Assembly: GCA_947089135.1 (NCBI GenBank)
Contig: CAMUJF010000003.1
Coordinates: forward strand, 62,001-126,000
Direction of reading: 5' to 3'
Source of the DNA: an uncultured Clostridia bacterium
Lineage (GTDB): Bacteria > Bacillota > Clostridia > Oscillospirales > Ruminococcaceae
Length of the DNA: 64,000 bases
Shown one piece after another: positions 34,549-41,968 of the stretch. The position numbers were made by a program, and so were the translations under genes. How positions within the stretch are numbered: the stretch's first letter is position 1; each line of letters opens with the position of its first letter. The notes under the pieces are model-generated. The model was not told where the DNA came from, made no database searches, and saw nothing but the letters and a program-made list of their open reading frames with translations.

Positions 34549-35688
34549 ATGCTAAATTTTGACATATACGCAGTGCCCACGCCGTGCTATGTTGTGGACG
34601 AAACTTTGCTTAGGAAAAATTTGGAGATTTTAAAATCCGTGCAGGACAGGACAGGCTGCAAGATACTGCTTGCGCAAAAGGCGTTTTCCATGTACAGCGC
34701 GTACCCACTTATCGGGGAATATTTGGCGGGAACTACCGCCAGCGGTTTGTACGAGGCGCGTCTCGGTCGTGAGAAAATGCCGAACGGTGAGGTACACGTT
34801 TACTCGCCTGCCTATAAGAAAAGTGATTTTGAGGAAATCGTTACAATTGCCGACCACATCGTTTTCAACAGTTTTTCTCAGTACGAAAAGTTTTACCCTG
34901 ACGTACAGAAAAGCGGTCGGGATATTGAGGTCGGTATCAGAATGAACCCTGAATATTCCGAGATAGAGACTGATATTTATAATCCATGCTTTAAAAATTC
35001 CCGTTTGGGTACTGTTCTTGCCGAGTTTCCCGAAACGCTTCCGGAGGGAATAAGCGGTTTGCATTTTCATACTATGTGCGAGCAGGGCGCGGACGTTTTA
35101 GAGCGTACTGTTGCCGCTGTAGAAGAAAAATTCGGCAAATATCTGCATGGCTTAAAATGGCTTAATTTCGGCGGGGGACATCACATTACACGCGAAGACT
35201 ACGACATTGAAAAGCTTGTGGAAATTGTAAACAGGGTACAGGAAAAATACGGTTTGACGGTCTATCTTGAACCCGGTGAGGCTGTTGCTCTGAATGCAGG
35301 GTTTTTGGTTACGGAAATCCTTGACACACTAAAGAACGGTATGGAGCTTGCTATTGTGGATACCTCCGCGGCGTGCCATATGCCCGACGTGCTGGAGATG
35401 CCCTACCGTCCCAATATTATCGGTGCGGGTATGCCCGACGAAAAGAAGTACACTTACCGTTTGGGAGGACCAACTTGTCTTGCCGGAGACATTATCGGAG
35501 ATTATTCCTTTGACAAGCCGCTGAATATCGGGGACAGGCTTGTTTTCTGCGATATGGCTATATACTCAATGGTAAAAAATAACACTTTTAACGGTATGCC
35601 TTTGCCCGCAATTGTATGGTGTGCCGAGGATGGAACTTGCAGAATCGTCAAAAGTTTCGGCTACGAGGATTTCAAGTGCAGGCTTTAA
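34549..35688 (+). CDS. nspC: Carboxynorspermidine/carboxyspermidine decarboxylase
   Basis: A 379-residue PLP enzyme of the alanine-racemase fold (group IV decarboxylases) that decarboxylates carboxyspermidine or carboxynorspermidine to the polyamine. Seen: 'PTPCYVVDE', 'ILLAQKAFSMYSAYPLI' with the PLP lysine, 'NFGGGHHITREDYD', 'YLEPGEAVALNAGF' (PLP phosphate loop), 'VDTSAACHMPDVLEMPYRP' and 'YRLGGPTCLAGDIIGDY' with the catalytic Cys. The partner carboxynorspermidine dehydrogenase, usually beside nspC, is not in this window. AAGGAG precedes the ATG. A strong bidirectional terminator follows. Confidence 0.95.
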   Translation: MLNFDIYAVPTPCYVVDETLLRKNLEILKSVQDRTGCKILLAQKAFSMYSAYPLIGEYLAGTTASGLYEARLGREKMPNGEVHVYSPAYKKSDFEEIVTIADHIVFNSFSQYEKFYPDVQKSGRDIEVGIRMNPEYSEIETDIYNPCFKNSRLGTVLAEFPETLPEGISGLHFHTMCEQGADVLERTVAAVEEKFGKYLHGLKWLNFGGGHHITREDYDIEKLVEIVNRVQEKYGLTVYLEPGEAVALNAGFLVTEILDTLKNGMELAIVDTSAACHMPDVLEMPYRPNIIGAGMPDEKKYTYRLGGPTCLAGDIIGDYSFDKPLNIGDRLVFCDMAIYSMVKNNTFNGMPLPAIVWCAEDGTCRIVKSFGYEDFKCRL

Positions 35689-35690
35689 TA

Positions 35691-35731
35691 AAATGAGGAT
35701 AGAAACGGTTTTCGCTTCTATCCTCATTTTT
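35691..35731. terminator. Bidirectional terminator between nspC and the PNPOx-like gene
   Basis: AAATGAGGATAGAA (35691-35704) with TTCTATCCTCATTTTTT (35716-35732), about 14 bp of stem with A and T tracts on the two sides; it serves two convergent genes. Confidence 0.85.
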
Positions 35732-36159
35732 TACAGTTGATCTATGGACAGGGTCACATTGCCTAGTCCGTAGTAATAATTTACAGTTTCAGCTGTGAAT
35801 TTGAATACGCAGTAGTCTTCATCGTCAACGCCCTTAGGATAGTACATCTCATCGCCGCTGCACCATATCATAGCTTTGGTATCATGATCGGTACACACCT
35901 CAATAGTACCCGTAAAAAGCGCGCCCTTGTATTTATCCTTGGTATCATCGCAGTAGTACACGCAGGCTTTGGGATTTTTCAGAAACTGACCTGCCCGCTT
36001 GGAGCTTGTATTTGTGGAAAAATAATGGGTTTTCATGTCGCCGTGTTCAGTCACAAGCATACCCTTGATCTGCGGAAAACCGTTTTCGTTCACCGAACCG
36101 ACATAGGCTACAGCCGCATTTTCTCTCAGTTTTTTGATTTCCGGAATAATGTCTTTCAT
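35731..36159 (-). CDS. Pyridoxamine 5'-phosphate oxidase family protein
   Basis: A 142-residue split-barrel flavin-binding protein of the PNPOx-like superfamily. Seen: 'NAAVAYVGSVNENGFPQIKGMLVTE', 'HYFSTNTSSKRAGQFLKNPKACVYYCDD' and 'GALFTGTIEVCTDHDTKAMIWCSGDEMYYPKG', i.e. the general-stress-protein-26-like subgroup rather than true PdxH. It probably binds FMN or F420-like flavin and acts as a small-molecule reductase or oxidase (inference). Start ATG 36159 follows AAAGGAG; a longer frame reaches into the MarR gene. It is the second gene of the MarR operon, with the two genes one base apart. Confidence 0.88.
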   Translation of the reverse strand: MKDIIPEIKKLRENAAVAYVGSVNENGFPQIKGMLVTEHGDMKTHYFSTNTSSKRAGQFLKNPKACVYYCDDTKDKYKGALFTGTIEVCTDHDTKAMIWCSGDEMYYPKGVDDEDYCVFKFTAETVNYYYGLGNVTLSIDQL

Positions 36160-36160
36160 T

Positions 36161-36607
36161 TTAATTCTCCTTTTTGATAAGATTTTCAAGCACTTTCCTA
36201 AGATACGTTTCAAAGGTGAGTATTTCTTCATTGCTGAATCCTCCGTAAAATATTTCGTTCATTTCAGCCGATACAGCGTCGTATTTGTCTTTCAGTCCCT
36301 GCGCTTTGGATGTCAGAACGATTTTCACGGCTCTGCGATCGTCGGGAGAGCTTTTCCTCTGTATATGTTCCATTTTCTCCAGTCTGTCGAGCATGGCTGT
36401 CAGGGTAGTTTTTGCAAGCCCTGTTTTTTCCGACAGCTCGCTTATAGTGATACCGTCCTGCTCCCAAAGTACGAAAAGGATACGTCCCTGTGCGCCGTTA
36501 AACTCGCTTATGCCATGTTCAGCAAGAAGCTTTTCAAAAATACGTCCTTGTATCTGTTTTATTTTGCTTATAAGAAATCCGCCCTTTGTTTTATCCGTAC
36601 AGTTCAC
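36161..36607 (-). CDS. MarR family transcriptional regulator
   Basis: A ~145-residue winged-helix repressor: 'NGAQGRILFVLWEQDGITISELSEKTGLAKTTLTAMLDRLEKMEHIQRKSSPDDRRAVKIVLTSKA' contains the HTH and the DxRxxxx wing (DDRRAVKI). The start is uncertain. The only canonical codon is GTG at 36607, which lies inside a perfect AGGAGGTGA Shine-Dalgarno. The in-frame ACG three codons downstream has ideal spacing. A 23-base palindrome covers its own promoter, so autorepression that also covers the PNPOx-like gene is very likely. Confidence 0.9.
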   Translation of the reverse strand: MNCTDKTKGGFLISKIKQIQGRIFEKLLAEHGISEFNGAQGRILFVLWEQDGITISELSEKTGLAKTTLTAMLDRLEKMEHIQRKSSPDDRRAVKIVLTSKAQGLKDKYDAVSAEMNEIFYGGFSNEEILTFETYLRKVLENLIKKEN

Positions 36608-36613
36608 CTCCTA

Positions 36614-36648
36614 CTATATAGTATAATACTATATAGAACTATTGTCAA
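36614..36648 (-). promoter_or_regulatory. MarR operon promoter with palindromic operator
   Basis: On the minus strand: TTGACA (36643-36648), a 17-base spacer and TATACT (36620-36625). CTATATAGTAT (36614-36624) and ATACTATATAG (36626-36636) are perfect 11-bp arms around one base and cover the -10 box, as expected for a MarR-type operator. Confidence 0.88.
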
Positions 36649-37026
36649 GTGTTTTCTGAAAATATTTTGTAGAGTTTTTGTTTTACATAATAGACCTGTT
36701 TGATAATCGGAGGAGCGCCGCCTTGCTTGTCTTTTTGACGGCAGACTTTGTGTTGCTCACTTGCAGTACATACAGTACAGCGGCGTTTGTCACATTTTGT
36801 CTTCTGTCAAGAGCCTTTGTTTACATTTTCAGAGTGTGTTTGCTGTAAAATGGGCATACGCAAAAACAGAGCGAACATTAATAATGTATGGTATGGTTTG
36901 AAATTTAGAAAGAATGCCATAAATTAGATTGCTGCATATTTCCTATAAAAAATATTCCGATTTGTAAAATATATAGTGCAGTTTGCAAGAAAAATTACAG
37001 AGTTATTCAAAATTATAAAAAGGGTA

Positions 37027-37055
37027 TTGACAAAACGGAACAGATGGTGTATCAT
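37027..37055 (+). promoter_or_regulatory. Promoter of glnN
   Basis: TTGACA (37027-37032), a 17-base spacer and TATCAT (37050-37055). The ~370 bases between it and the MarR promoter (36650-37026) hold no ORF or clear signal; they are AT-rich. Confidence 0.78.
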
Positions 37056-37070
37056 AATATACATTGAATA

Positions 37071-37128
37071 GTTAAAGCAACGGCGCTTTAGCACACGGGG
37101 TCACATGTGTGTTGAAGCGTTTTGTTTA
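37071..37128 (+). promoter_or_regulatory. Attenuator-like leader of glnN
   Basis: Two exclusive hairpins. The first, TAAAGC (37073-37078) / GCTTTA (37085-37090), has a hexaloop AACGGC with A at position 1 and G at position 4, the hallmark of ANTAR antiterminator targets. The second is a terminator: GCTTTAGCACAC (from 37085) with GTGTGTTGAAGC (from 37107), G-U pairs included, followed by GTTTTGTTT. The arms overlap, so only one can form. Confidence 0.6.
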
Positions 37129-37146
37129 TTTGAGGGAGGAATTTTT

Positions 37147-39255
37147 ATGCCAGAAGTTATGAATCAGAATGTGAAATGCGTACAGGATTATTTTGCCTGT
37201 AACGTTTTCAACGAGGAGACCATGAAAAACAGGCTTCCGAAAAACGTTTATAAGGGTCTGCTCAGGACGCAGCGGCTCGGTATCGCTCTCGACCCCGACG
37301 TTGCCGAAGTCATCGCTTCCGCAATGAAAGAATGGGCGGTCGAAAAGGGTGCGACTCACTATACTCACTGGTTCCACCCTATGACAGGCATTACCGCCGA
37401 AAAACACGACTCATTTATTTCTCCTACAAAAGACGGAAAGGTAATAATGGAATTTTCGGGCAAGGAACTTATAAAGGGTGAACCCGACGCTTCTTCGTTC
37501 CCGTCGGGCGGTCTTAGAGCTACATTTGAGGCAAGGGGATACACCGCATGGGATCCAACTTCTCCCGCTTTTGTAAAAGATGGTTCTCTCTACATACCTA
37601 CAGCTTTCTGCTCATATACAGGAGAGATACTTGATAAAAAGACTCCGCTGCTCCGTTCTATGGACGTTATTTCCGAGCAGGCGATAAGAGTTCTCAGACT
37701 TTTCGGAAATACCACTGCAACAAGAGTTACTACCACGGTGGGCCCCGAGCAGGAGTACTTCCTTGTTGATAAAAAGCTGCATGATATGCGCCGTGATCTT
37801 ATGTTGACAGGCAGAACGCTTTTCGGCGCCAAAGCGCCCAAGGGTCAGGAGCTTGAGGATCATTATTTCGGCAACATTAAGGACAGAGTTTCCGCTTATA
37901 TGAAAGATTTGGACGAGGAGCTCTGGAAGTTGGGTATACTTGCCAAAACAAAGCATAACGAGGTTGCTCCTGCTCAGCACGAGCTTGCTCCTATTTTTAC
38001 AACATCTAACATTGCAGCCGACCAGAACGCTCTTACTATGGAGATTATGAAGAAAACCGCTATCAAGCACGGTCTTGTATGTCTTCTCCACGAAAAGCCT
38101 TATGCAGGCGTAAACGGTTCGGGTAAACACAATAACTGGTCAGTTTCCACAAACGACGGTCAGAATCTTCTTGATCCCGGTGACGATCCGAAGGATAATA
38201 TTCAGTTCCTGACTTTCCTTATTGCTGTTATCAAGGCAGTAAACAATTATTCCGAGCTTCTCCGCCTTTCTGTGGCTTCTGCGGGCAACGACCACAGACT
38301 TGGAGCAAACGAGGCTCCTCCCGCTATAGTGTCGATTTTCTTAGGTGACGAGCTTCAGACCATTCTTGACGCTCTTGAAACCGGAAAAATGATTACCAAG
38401 AATCAGGATAATGAATTTGTCATAGGCGTTGAAGCTCTTCCAAACTTCCCCAAGGATACCACCGACCGTAACAGAACTTCTCCATTTGCCTTTACCGGAA
38501 ACAAATTTGAGTTCAGAGCGCTGGGTTCTGCGGACTCTATTGCCTGCACTAACATGATTCTCAATACTATTGTTGCACACGTTCTTAAAGAGTTTGCAGA
38601 TACTCTTGAGGGTTCGGAGAATTTTACAGATGACTTGAATAAGCTCTTGCTTAAAACCTATACGGAGAACAAGAGAATTATTTTCAACGGCAACGGTTAT
38701 GACGATTCATGGGTCAAAGAGGCTGAAAAACGCGGTCTGCCTAATCTTGTATCGACTGTTGACGCAGTTCCTCACTATACCGACGATAAAAATGTGGCTA
38801 TTTTTGAAGAATTCAAGGTTCTTACAAGAACGGAGATACAGTCCAGAAAAGAAATTCTTTTGGATAATTATTCCAAGATTATTAATATCGAGGCTCTTAC
38901 AATGGTGGACATGGCAAGAAAGCAGATAATTCCCGCGGGCTGTGAGTTCACGAAGTTCCTTTCCGATTCTATTGTTTCAAAGAAAGCGGCGGGCGTAAGC
39001 TTTGATGCGGAAAAGAAACTTGCCGATAAAGCGTCCTGTCTGACTAACAGCATTCTTGAAGCTACCGACGCTCTTGACGCGAAGCTGCTAGACGTAAAGA
39101 ACTATGAGGACGGCGAGCCTACTGCCAGATTTTACCGCGACGAGGTTTTTGCGGCAATGCAGTCGCTGAGAGCTGTTGTGGACGAACTGGAGACCATTGC
39201 TCCCGAAAGCGTATGGCCTTTCCCGACTTATGCTGACCTGCTGTTCAGAGTATAA
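37147..39255 (+). CDS. glnN: Type III glutamine synthetase
   Basis: Makes glutamine from glutamate, ammonia and ATP. The 702-residue length and motifs are those of the GSIII class (GlnN) found in Bacteroides, Ruminococcus and other anaerobes. Seen: 'THYTHWFHPMTGITAEKHDSF', 'FSGKELIKGEPDASSFPSGGLRATFEARGYTAWDP', 'GPEQEYFLVD', 'KHNEVAPAQHELAPIF' and 'HEKPYAGVNGSGKHNNWS', which hold the metal- and glutamate-binding residues. Start ATG 37147 follows GAGGGAGGA; an ATG at 37105 lies inside the leader hairpin and would prefix 14 residues, unlikely. The leader suggests transcription-attenuation control by nitrogen state. Confidence 0.96.
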   Translation: MPEVMNQNVKCVQDYFACNVFNEETMKNRLPKNVYKGLLRTQRLGIALDPDVAEVIASAMKEWAVEKGATHYTHWFHPMTGITAEKHDSFISPTKDGKVIMEFSGKELIKGEPDASSFPSGGLRATFEARGYTAWDPTSPAFVKDGSLYIPTAFCSYTGEILDKKTPLLRSMDVISEQAIRVLRLFGNTTATRVTTTVGPEQEYFLVDKKLHDMRRDLMLTGRTLFGAKAPKGQELEDHYFGNIKDRVSAYMKDLDEELWKLGILAKTKHNEVAPAQHELAPIFTTSNIAADQNALTMEIMKKTAIKHGLVCLLHEKPYAGVNGSGKHNNWSVSTNDGQNLLDPGDDPKDNIQFLTFLIAVIKAVNNYSELLRLSVASAGNDHRLGANEAPPAIVSIFLGDELQTILDALETGKMITKNQDNEFVIGVEALPNFPKDTTDRNRTSPFAFTGNKFEFRALGSADSIACTNMILNTIVAHVLKEFADTLEGSENFTDDLNKLLLKTYTENKRIIFNGNGYDDSWVKEAEKRGLPNLVSTVDAVPHYTDDKNVAIFEEFKVLTRTEIQSRKEILLDNYSKIINIEALTMVDMARKQIIPAGCEFTKFLSDSIVSKKAAGVSFDAEKKLADKASCLTNSILEATDALDAKLLDVKNYEDGEPTARFYRDEVFAAMQSLRAVVDELETIAPESVWPFPTYADLLFRV

Positions 39256-39277
39256 AACAACAAAACAGTAAAAACAG

Positions 39278-39327
39278 AAGACAGTGTATGTAAAGATTTT
39301 GCACTTTACATACACTGTCTTAATTTG
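39278..39327. terminator. Terminator between glnN and the membrane protein gene
   Basis: A perfect 18-bp stem (39278-39295 with 39304-39321) with an 8-base loop, ending two convergent genes. Confidence 0.85.
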
Positions 39328-39354
39328 TATGACGAATTAGATTTATATGCAGTT

Positions 39355-40119
39355 TTAACCAAAAAGCTCAACGTCCGAAATATCTTCCCGTTTTTCAGGC
39401 ATGATGCTTATCATCTGCTCATAAGCGCTTTCGGAATACATTTCAGGAGCAAGCTCTTTGGGAATTTCATTTTCTGTGTTGCTTTCCTTAGTCTGGATTT
39501 CTTCGGTTTGCGGAGGAGTGTCGCCCTCTTTTAAGAGAGAAATTCCGGTAACTATCTCTTCCATTTCGTCTGACGGTTCAAGCTCGCTCGGATCGAATCT
39601 GTAGGTCTTTTTTTCTGTGTAAAGGCTGCTCTCGTCTATAAATTCGTCTGCTCCGAAGTGATCTTTTGCAGCAAAGGAAATATCGTCCATGGATGGATCA
39701 AAAAAAGGAAATCCCGGAAGCTCTTTAAGCTCGTAGAACTCGTTTGAGGCGGAAACTGCCATAAATTCCGCGTAAGCGGCAAGCAGGTAAGCTGCTGCTC
39801 CGAACGGAGCGAAAAGCGAATTGGAAACGGCTGATAAAACAGTAAGTATTACACCTATAGGAACTGTTGCAAGACACATTTTTGTTCTTCTGGTAACGCA
39901 GCCGATAATAGAGAGCAGAGTAAACGGCAAAGAAAAAAATGCGAAAACAGCCATTAGCCATGGATTATAGATAGTGCAAGCAGCTCCGAGAAAAAAGGCG
40001 GGGATAGTTGTGACAATTCCGAAAGTAAGCCTTTTTTTTATTTTTTTGTAGCGTTTTCGGCTTTGCTCATAATGCGCAAGCGGTTCGTTTGGATTAAACA
40101 CTATAGGTGCGTTATTCAT
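39355..40119 (-). CDS. Hypothetical polytopic membrane protein
   Basis: A 254-residue protein with a basic N-terminal segment (YEQSRKRYKKIKKRLTF), two or more likely four transmembrane segments between residues ~30 and 125, and a long acidic cytosolic tail of ~125 residues rich in Glu, Asp and Ser. I do not recognise the family. Start ATG 40119 follows AAAAGGGG; an upstream in-frame start overlaps the XRE gene. It lies 20 bases behind the XRE regulator and must be co-transcribed with it, so it probably belongs to the same membrane-related system as the flotillin operon (inference). Confidence 0.75.
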   Translation of the reverse strand: MNNAPIVFNPNEPLAHYEQSRKRYKKIKKRLTFGIVTTIPAFFLGAACTIYNPWLMAVFAFFSLPFTLLSIIGCVTRRTKMCLATVPIGVILTVLSAVSNSLFAPFGAAAYLLAAYAEFMAVSASNEFYELKELPGFPFFDPSMDDISFAAKDHFGADEFIDESSLYTEKKTYRFDPSELEPSDEMEEIVTGISLLKEGDTPPQTEEIQTKESNTENEIPKELAPEMYSESAYEQMISIMPEKREDISDVELFG

Positions 40120-40138
40120 AACCAATACCCCTTTTATA

Positions 40139-40693
40139 TCATATACTTGAAATAATGTCTTCATAATATTTCTTTAACTTCTCTGCAATTTCACCCAAAA
40201 GTTGTAAAGCCTTTGACTTTACGCCGCTGTTTGCAAAAAAACCAATGTCCGCAAGAGCAGAGGCTTCTTTGGCATACTCGGCAGCTTTGGGTGAATTTTC
40301 ATCTGCAAGCTGTTCTGCGAGACTAAGGCAGCACCGCGCTCTGACAGCGGTTAATTCGTCATACAGCGGACTGCTGACGTCAGTAGATTGGAGAGCGGCG
40401 GCGGCTTCGCGGTAACGTCCCTCGCTGTAAAGCCGTCTGGAACTTACCAGCAGCTCGGCATCCGACAGAAGAGTACCGTCCATGTCGTTTTCTCCCTGTG
40501 GCAGCAAAGTTGAAATAGGTATATCCAACACTGAGGCAAGGTATTCGAGAGTTTTCAGTGACGGCGCGGCAGCTCCGCTTTCTATTTGACTGAGCATATT
40601 TCGCGTAATGAACGTTCCCACGACCTCGCTTTGAGTCATTTTTTTTGAGATACGGGCTTCCTTGATCCGTCTTCCGCGTTCCTCAGGGGTCAT
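40139..40693 (-). CDS. XRE family regulator of the flotillin locus
   Basis: A 184-residue protein: helix-turn-helix at about residues 7-65 (GRRIKEARISKKMTQSEVVGTFITRNMLSQIESGAAAPSLKTLEYLASVLDIPISTLL), then a helical TPR-like C-terminal part (YSEGRYREAAAALQS...). This is the layout of regulators that sense a ligand or protein with a TPR domain. AAAGGAGAAG precedes the ATG. Its own promoter and both promoters of the divergent operon carry the same GTAAAT-N3-ATTTAC site over the transcription start, so it is the best candidate for the repressor of all three (inference). Confidence 0.88.
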   Translation of the reverse strand: MTPEERGRRIKEARISKKMTQSEVVGTFITRNMLSQIESGAAAPSLKTLEYLASVLDIPISTLLPQGENDMDGTLLSDAELLVSSRRLYSEGRYREAAAALQSTDVSSPLYDELTAVRARCCLSLAEQLADENSPKAAEYAKEASALADIGFFANSGVKSKALQLLGEIAEKLKKYYEDIISSI

Positions 40694-40706
40694 AATGCTT
40701 CTCCTT

Positions 40707-40760
40707 TCCTGCAGAGTAAATTGAATTTACATTATTGTAGCATACTTTTTCAGCAAATGC
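40707..40760 (-). promoter_or_regulatory. Promoter and operator 1 of the XRE gene
   Basis: On the minus strand: TTGCAT, a 17-base spacer and TACAAT, then three bases later the operator, read on the plus strand as GTAAATTGAATTTAC (40716-40730), placed at the expected start of transcription. Confidence 0.68.
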
Positions 40761-40884
40761 AATAGGGAAACCGAAAAATTTTCAAAATATATTTTTATGC
40801 TCTTAAATGTTTTTAAAATTGCGGACATAGGCGGTTCAATAAGCTTTGGTACATAAATTTTTTATATAAAATTCGCTTGGGATA

Positions 40885-40934
40885 TTGACAAACGTAAATC
40901 GGTGTGCTATACTTTGGGTAAATTAAATTTACCC
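40885..40934 (+). promoter_or_regulatory. Promoter P1 and operator 2 of the flotillin operon
   Basis: TTGACA (40885-40890), a 17-base spacer and TATACT (40908-40913). GGGTAAATTAAATTTACCC (40916-40934) is a perfect 9-bp inverted repeat around one base, covering the start site and containing GTAAAT-N3-ATTTAC. Confidence 0.85.
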
Positions 40935-40966
40935 AAAGGTAAACTCGGAGAAGAGATGATAAATCT

Positions 40967-41104
40967 ATGACGGAATTGCTTGAAAAGACGTTTCGGGAAA
41001 TATTTCAATATCCCGCATTATGGCTGACCTTATTTTATTTGTTGTTTTTGTTTGTTTTTCTGAAAAACTACTTGACAAAGCTGTACTGCGGAGTTATAAT
41101 ATAG
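40967..41104 (+). CDS. Small single-pass membrane peptide (45 aa)
   Basis: A 45-residue ORF, MTELLEKTFREIFQYPALW followed by a hydrophobic helix LTLFYLLFLFVFL and a short KNYLTKLYCG tail. It is the first ORF after promoter P1 and its operator. It ends exactly where operator 3 begins (stop codon 41102-41104). GGAG and AGAGATGAT elements lie upstream at rather long spacing, so translation is probable but not certain. I do not know a family; a regulatory membrane peptide of the flotillin system is a possibility. Confidence 0.5.
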   Translation: MTELLEKTFREIFQYPALWLTLFYLLFLFVFLKNYLTKLYCGVII

Positions 41105-41118
41105 TAAATAGTATTTAC
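41072..41118 (+). promoter_or_regulatory. Promoter P2 and operator 3 of the flotillin operon
   Basis: TTGACA (41072-41077), a 17-base spacer and TATAAT (41095-41100), fully consensus, inside the end of the small peptide gene. GTAAATAGTATTTAC (41104-41118) covers the start site. Confidence 0.85.
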
Positions 41119-41135
41119 ATTAAGGGGGCAAGTTT

Positions 41136-41819
41136 ATGACAGAGTGGTGGGAAAGCTTATCAACGCTTGTAAGGATACTGTACTGCATTGCCGTGCCGTC
41201 TACGCTGCTGCTGCTTTTGCAGACGATTTTGTCAATATCGGGTTTTGGAGGAGATTCTGACGTGAATCTCAGCGATACGAGCGGCATTGATATGGGGGAC
41301 ATAGGCGGCGCAGATTTTGGAGACATTGGAGATGTCAGCGATATGGGTGATTTGTCCGACTTATCCGCTGATGTATCGGACAGTTCGGAAATAAACGTCC
41401 ACAGTTCGTATTCTTCACTGCAGCTTTTTACGGTGCAGGGAATAGTGGCTTTTCTCGCGGTATCCGGCTGGGTGTCCATTGCGGCGCTTAGCAGCGGTCT
41501 GCCAAGCGCCGGAGCTATCCCTCTGGGACTTGTGGCTGGATTTTTTGCGATGTACGGCATTGCAAAGCTTGTGCAGATAAGTAAAAAGCTTACTGAAAAC
41601 GGTACTATAGATTTCAGAAATGCGATAGGCGAAAACGCTACGGTATACATACCAATACCCCCAGCCGGAGAGGGCGAGGGCAAGGTCACGCTGACCTTGC
41701 AGGGTCGTTTTATGGAGTGCAGCGCGGTGTCCAATGAAAGAGAAATGCTTAAAACGGGTACGGCGGTTCGCGTTACCGATCTGAACGGCGAGGTACTTGT
41801 AGTGGAGAAATCGGGGTGA
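41136..41819 (+). CDS. NfeD-like membrane protein
   Basis: A 227-residue membrane protein of the NfeD/YuaF type. It has one hydrophobic helix near the N terminus (about 10-33), a Gly/Asp/Ser-rich loop (about 38-88, repeated GDI/GDV/SDL steps), two more helices (about 98-140) and a C-terminal OB-fold domain (GENATVYIPIPPAGEGEGKVTLTLQGRFMECSA...TGTAVRVTDLNGEVLVVE). NfeD proteins partner flotillins in membrane microdomains; in B. subtilis YuaF and YuaG (FloT) are such a pair. GGGGGCAAGTTT precedes the ATG. The flotillin gene follows, separated only by a 33-codon ORF. Confidence 0.88.
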   Translation: MTEWWESLSTLVRILYCIAVPSTLLLLLQTILSISGFGGDSDVNLSDTSGIDMGDIGGADFGDIGDVSDMGDLSDLSADVSDSSEINVHSSYSSLQLFTVQGIVAFLAVSGWVSIAALSSGLPSAGAIPLGLVAGFFAMYGIAKLVQISKKLTENGTIDFRNAIGENATVYIPIPPAGEGEGKVTLTLQGRFMECSAVSNEREMLKTGTAVRVTDLNGEVLVVEKSG

Positions 41820-41823
41820 GATC

Positions 41824-41925
41824 ATGGCTGAGTTTTTTATTGAAATTGCTGCGGAAGTTGCAGACTTTATTTTGGACTTGTTCATTAACAAAGCAACAAT
41901 AAAATCTGTCCGCAAAAATGGGTAA
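41824..41925 (+). CDS. Small amphipathic peptide (33 aa)
   Basis: A 33-residue ORF, MAEFFIEIAAEVADFILDLF followed by INKATIKSVRKNG. A strong GGGGTGAG overlaps the stop of the nfeD-like gene and lies a few bases before the ATG, so translation is likely. The helix has one hydrophobic face (F, I, L, V) and one acidic face, and the tail is basic, which fits a membrane-surface peptide. I do not know a named family. Confidence 0.55.
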   Translation: MAEFFIEIAAEVADFILDLFINKATIKSVRKNG

Positions 41926-41968
41926 GCAAATGCTTTAAAAATAAAATTATTATTGGGAGGCTGTTATT

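Noticed and set aside
37105..37146. Upstream in-frame ATG of glnN
   Set aside because: It lies inside the terminator hairpin and lacks a ribosome binding site; ATG 37147 has GAGGGAGGA and fits the family start.
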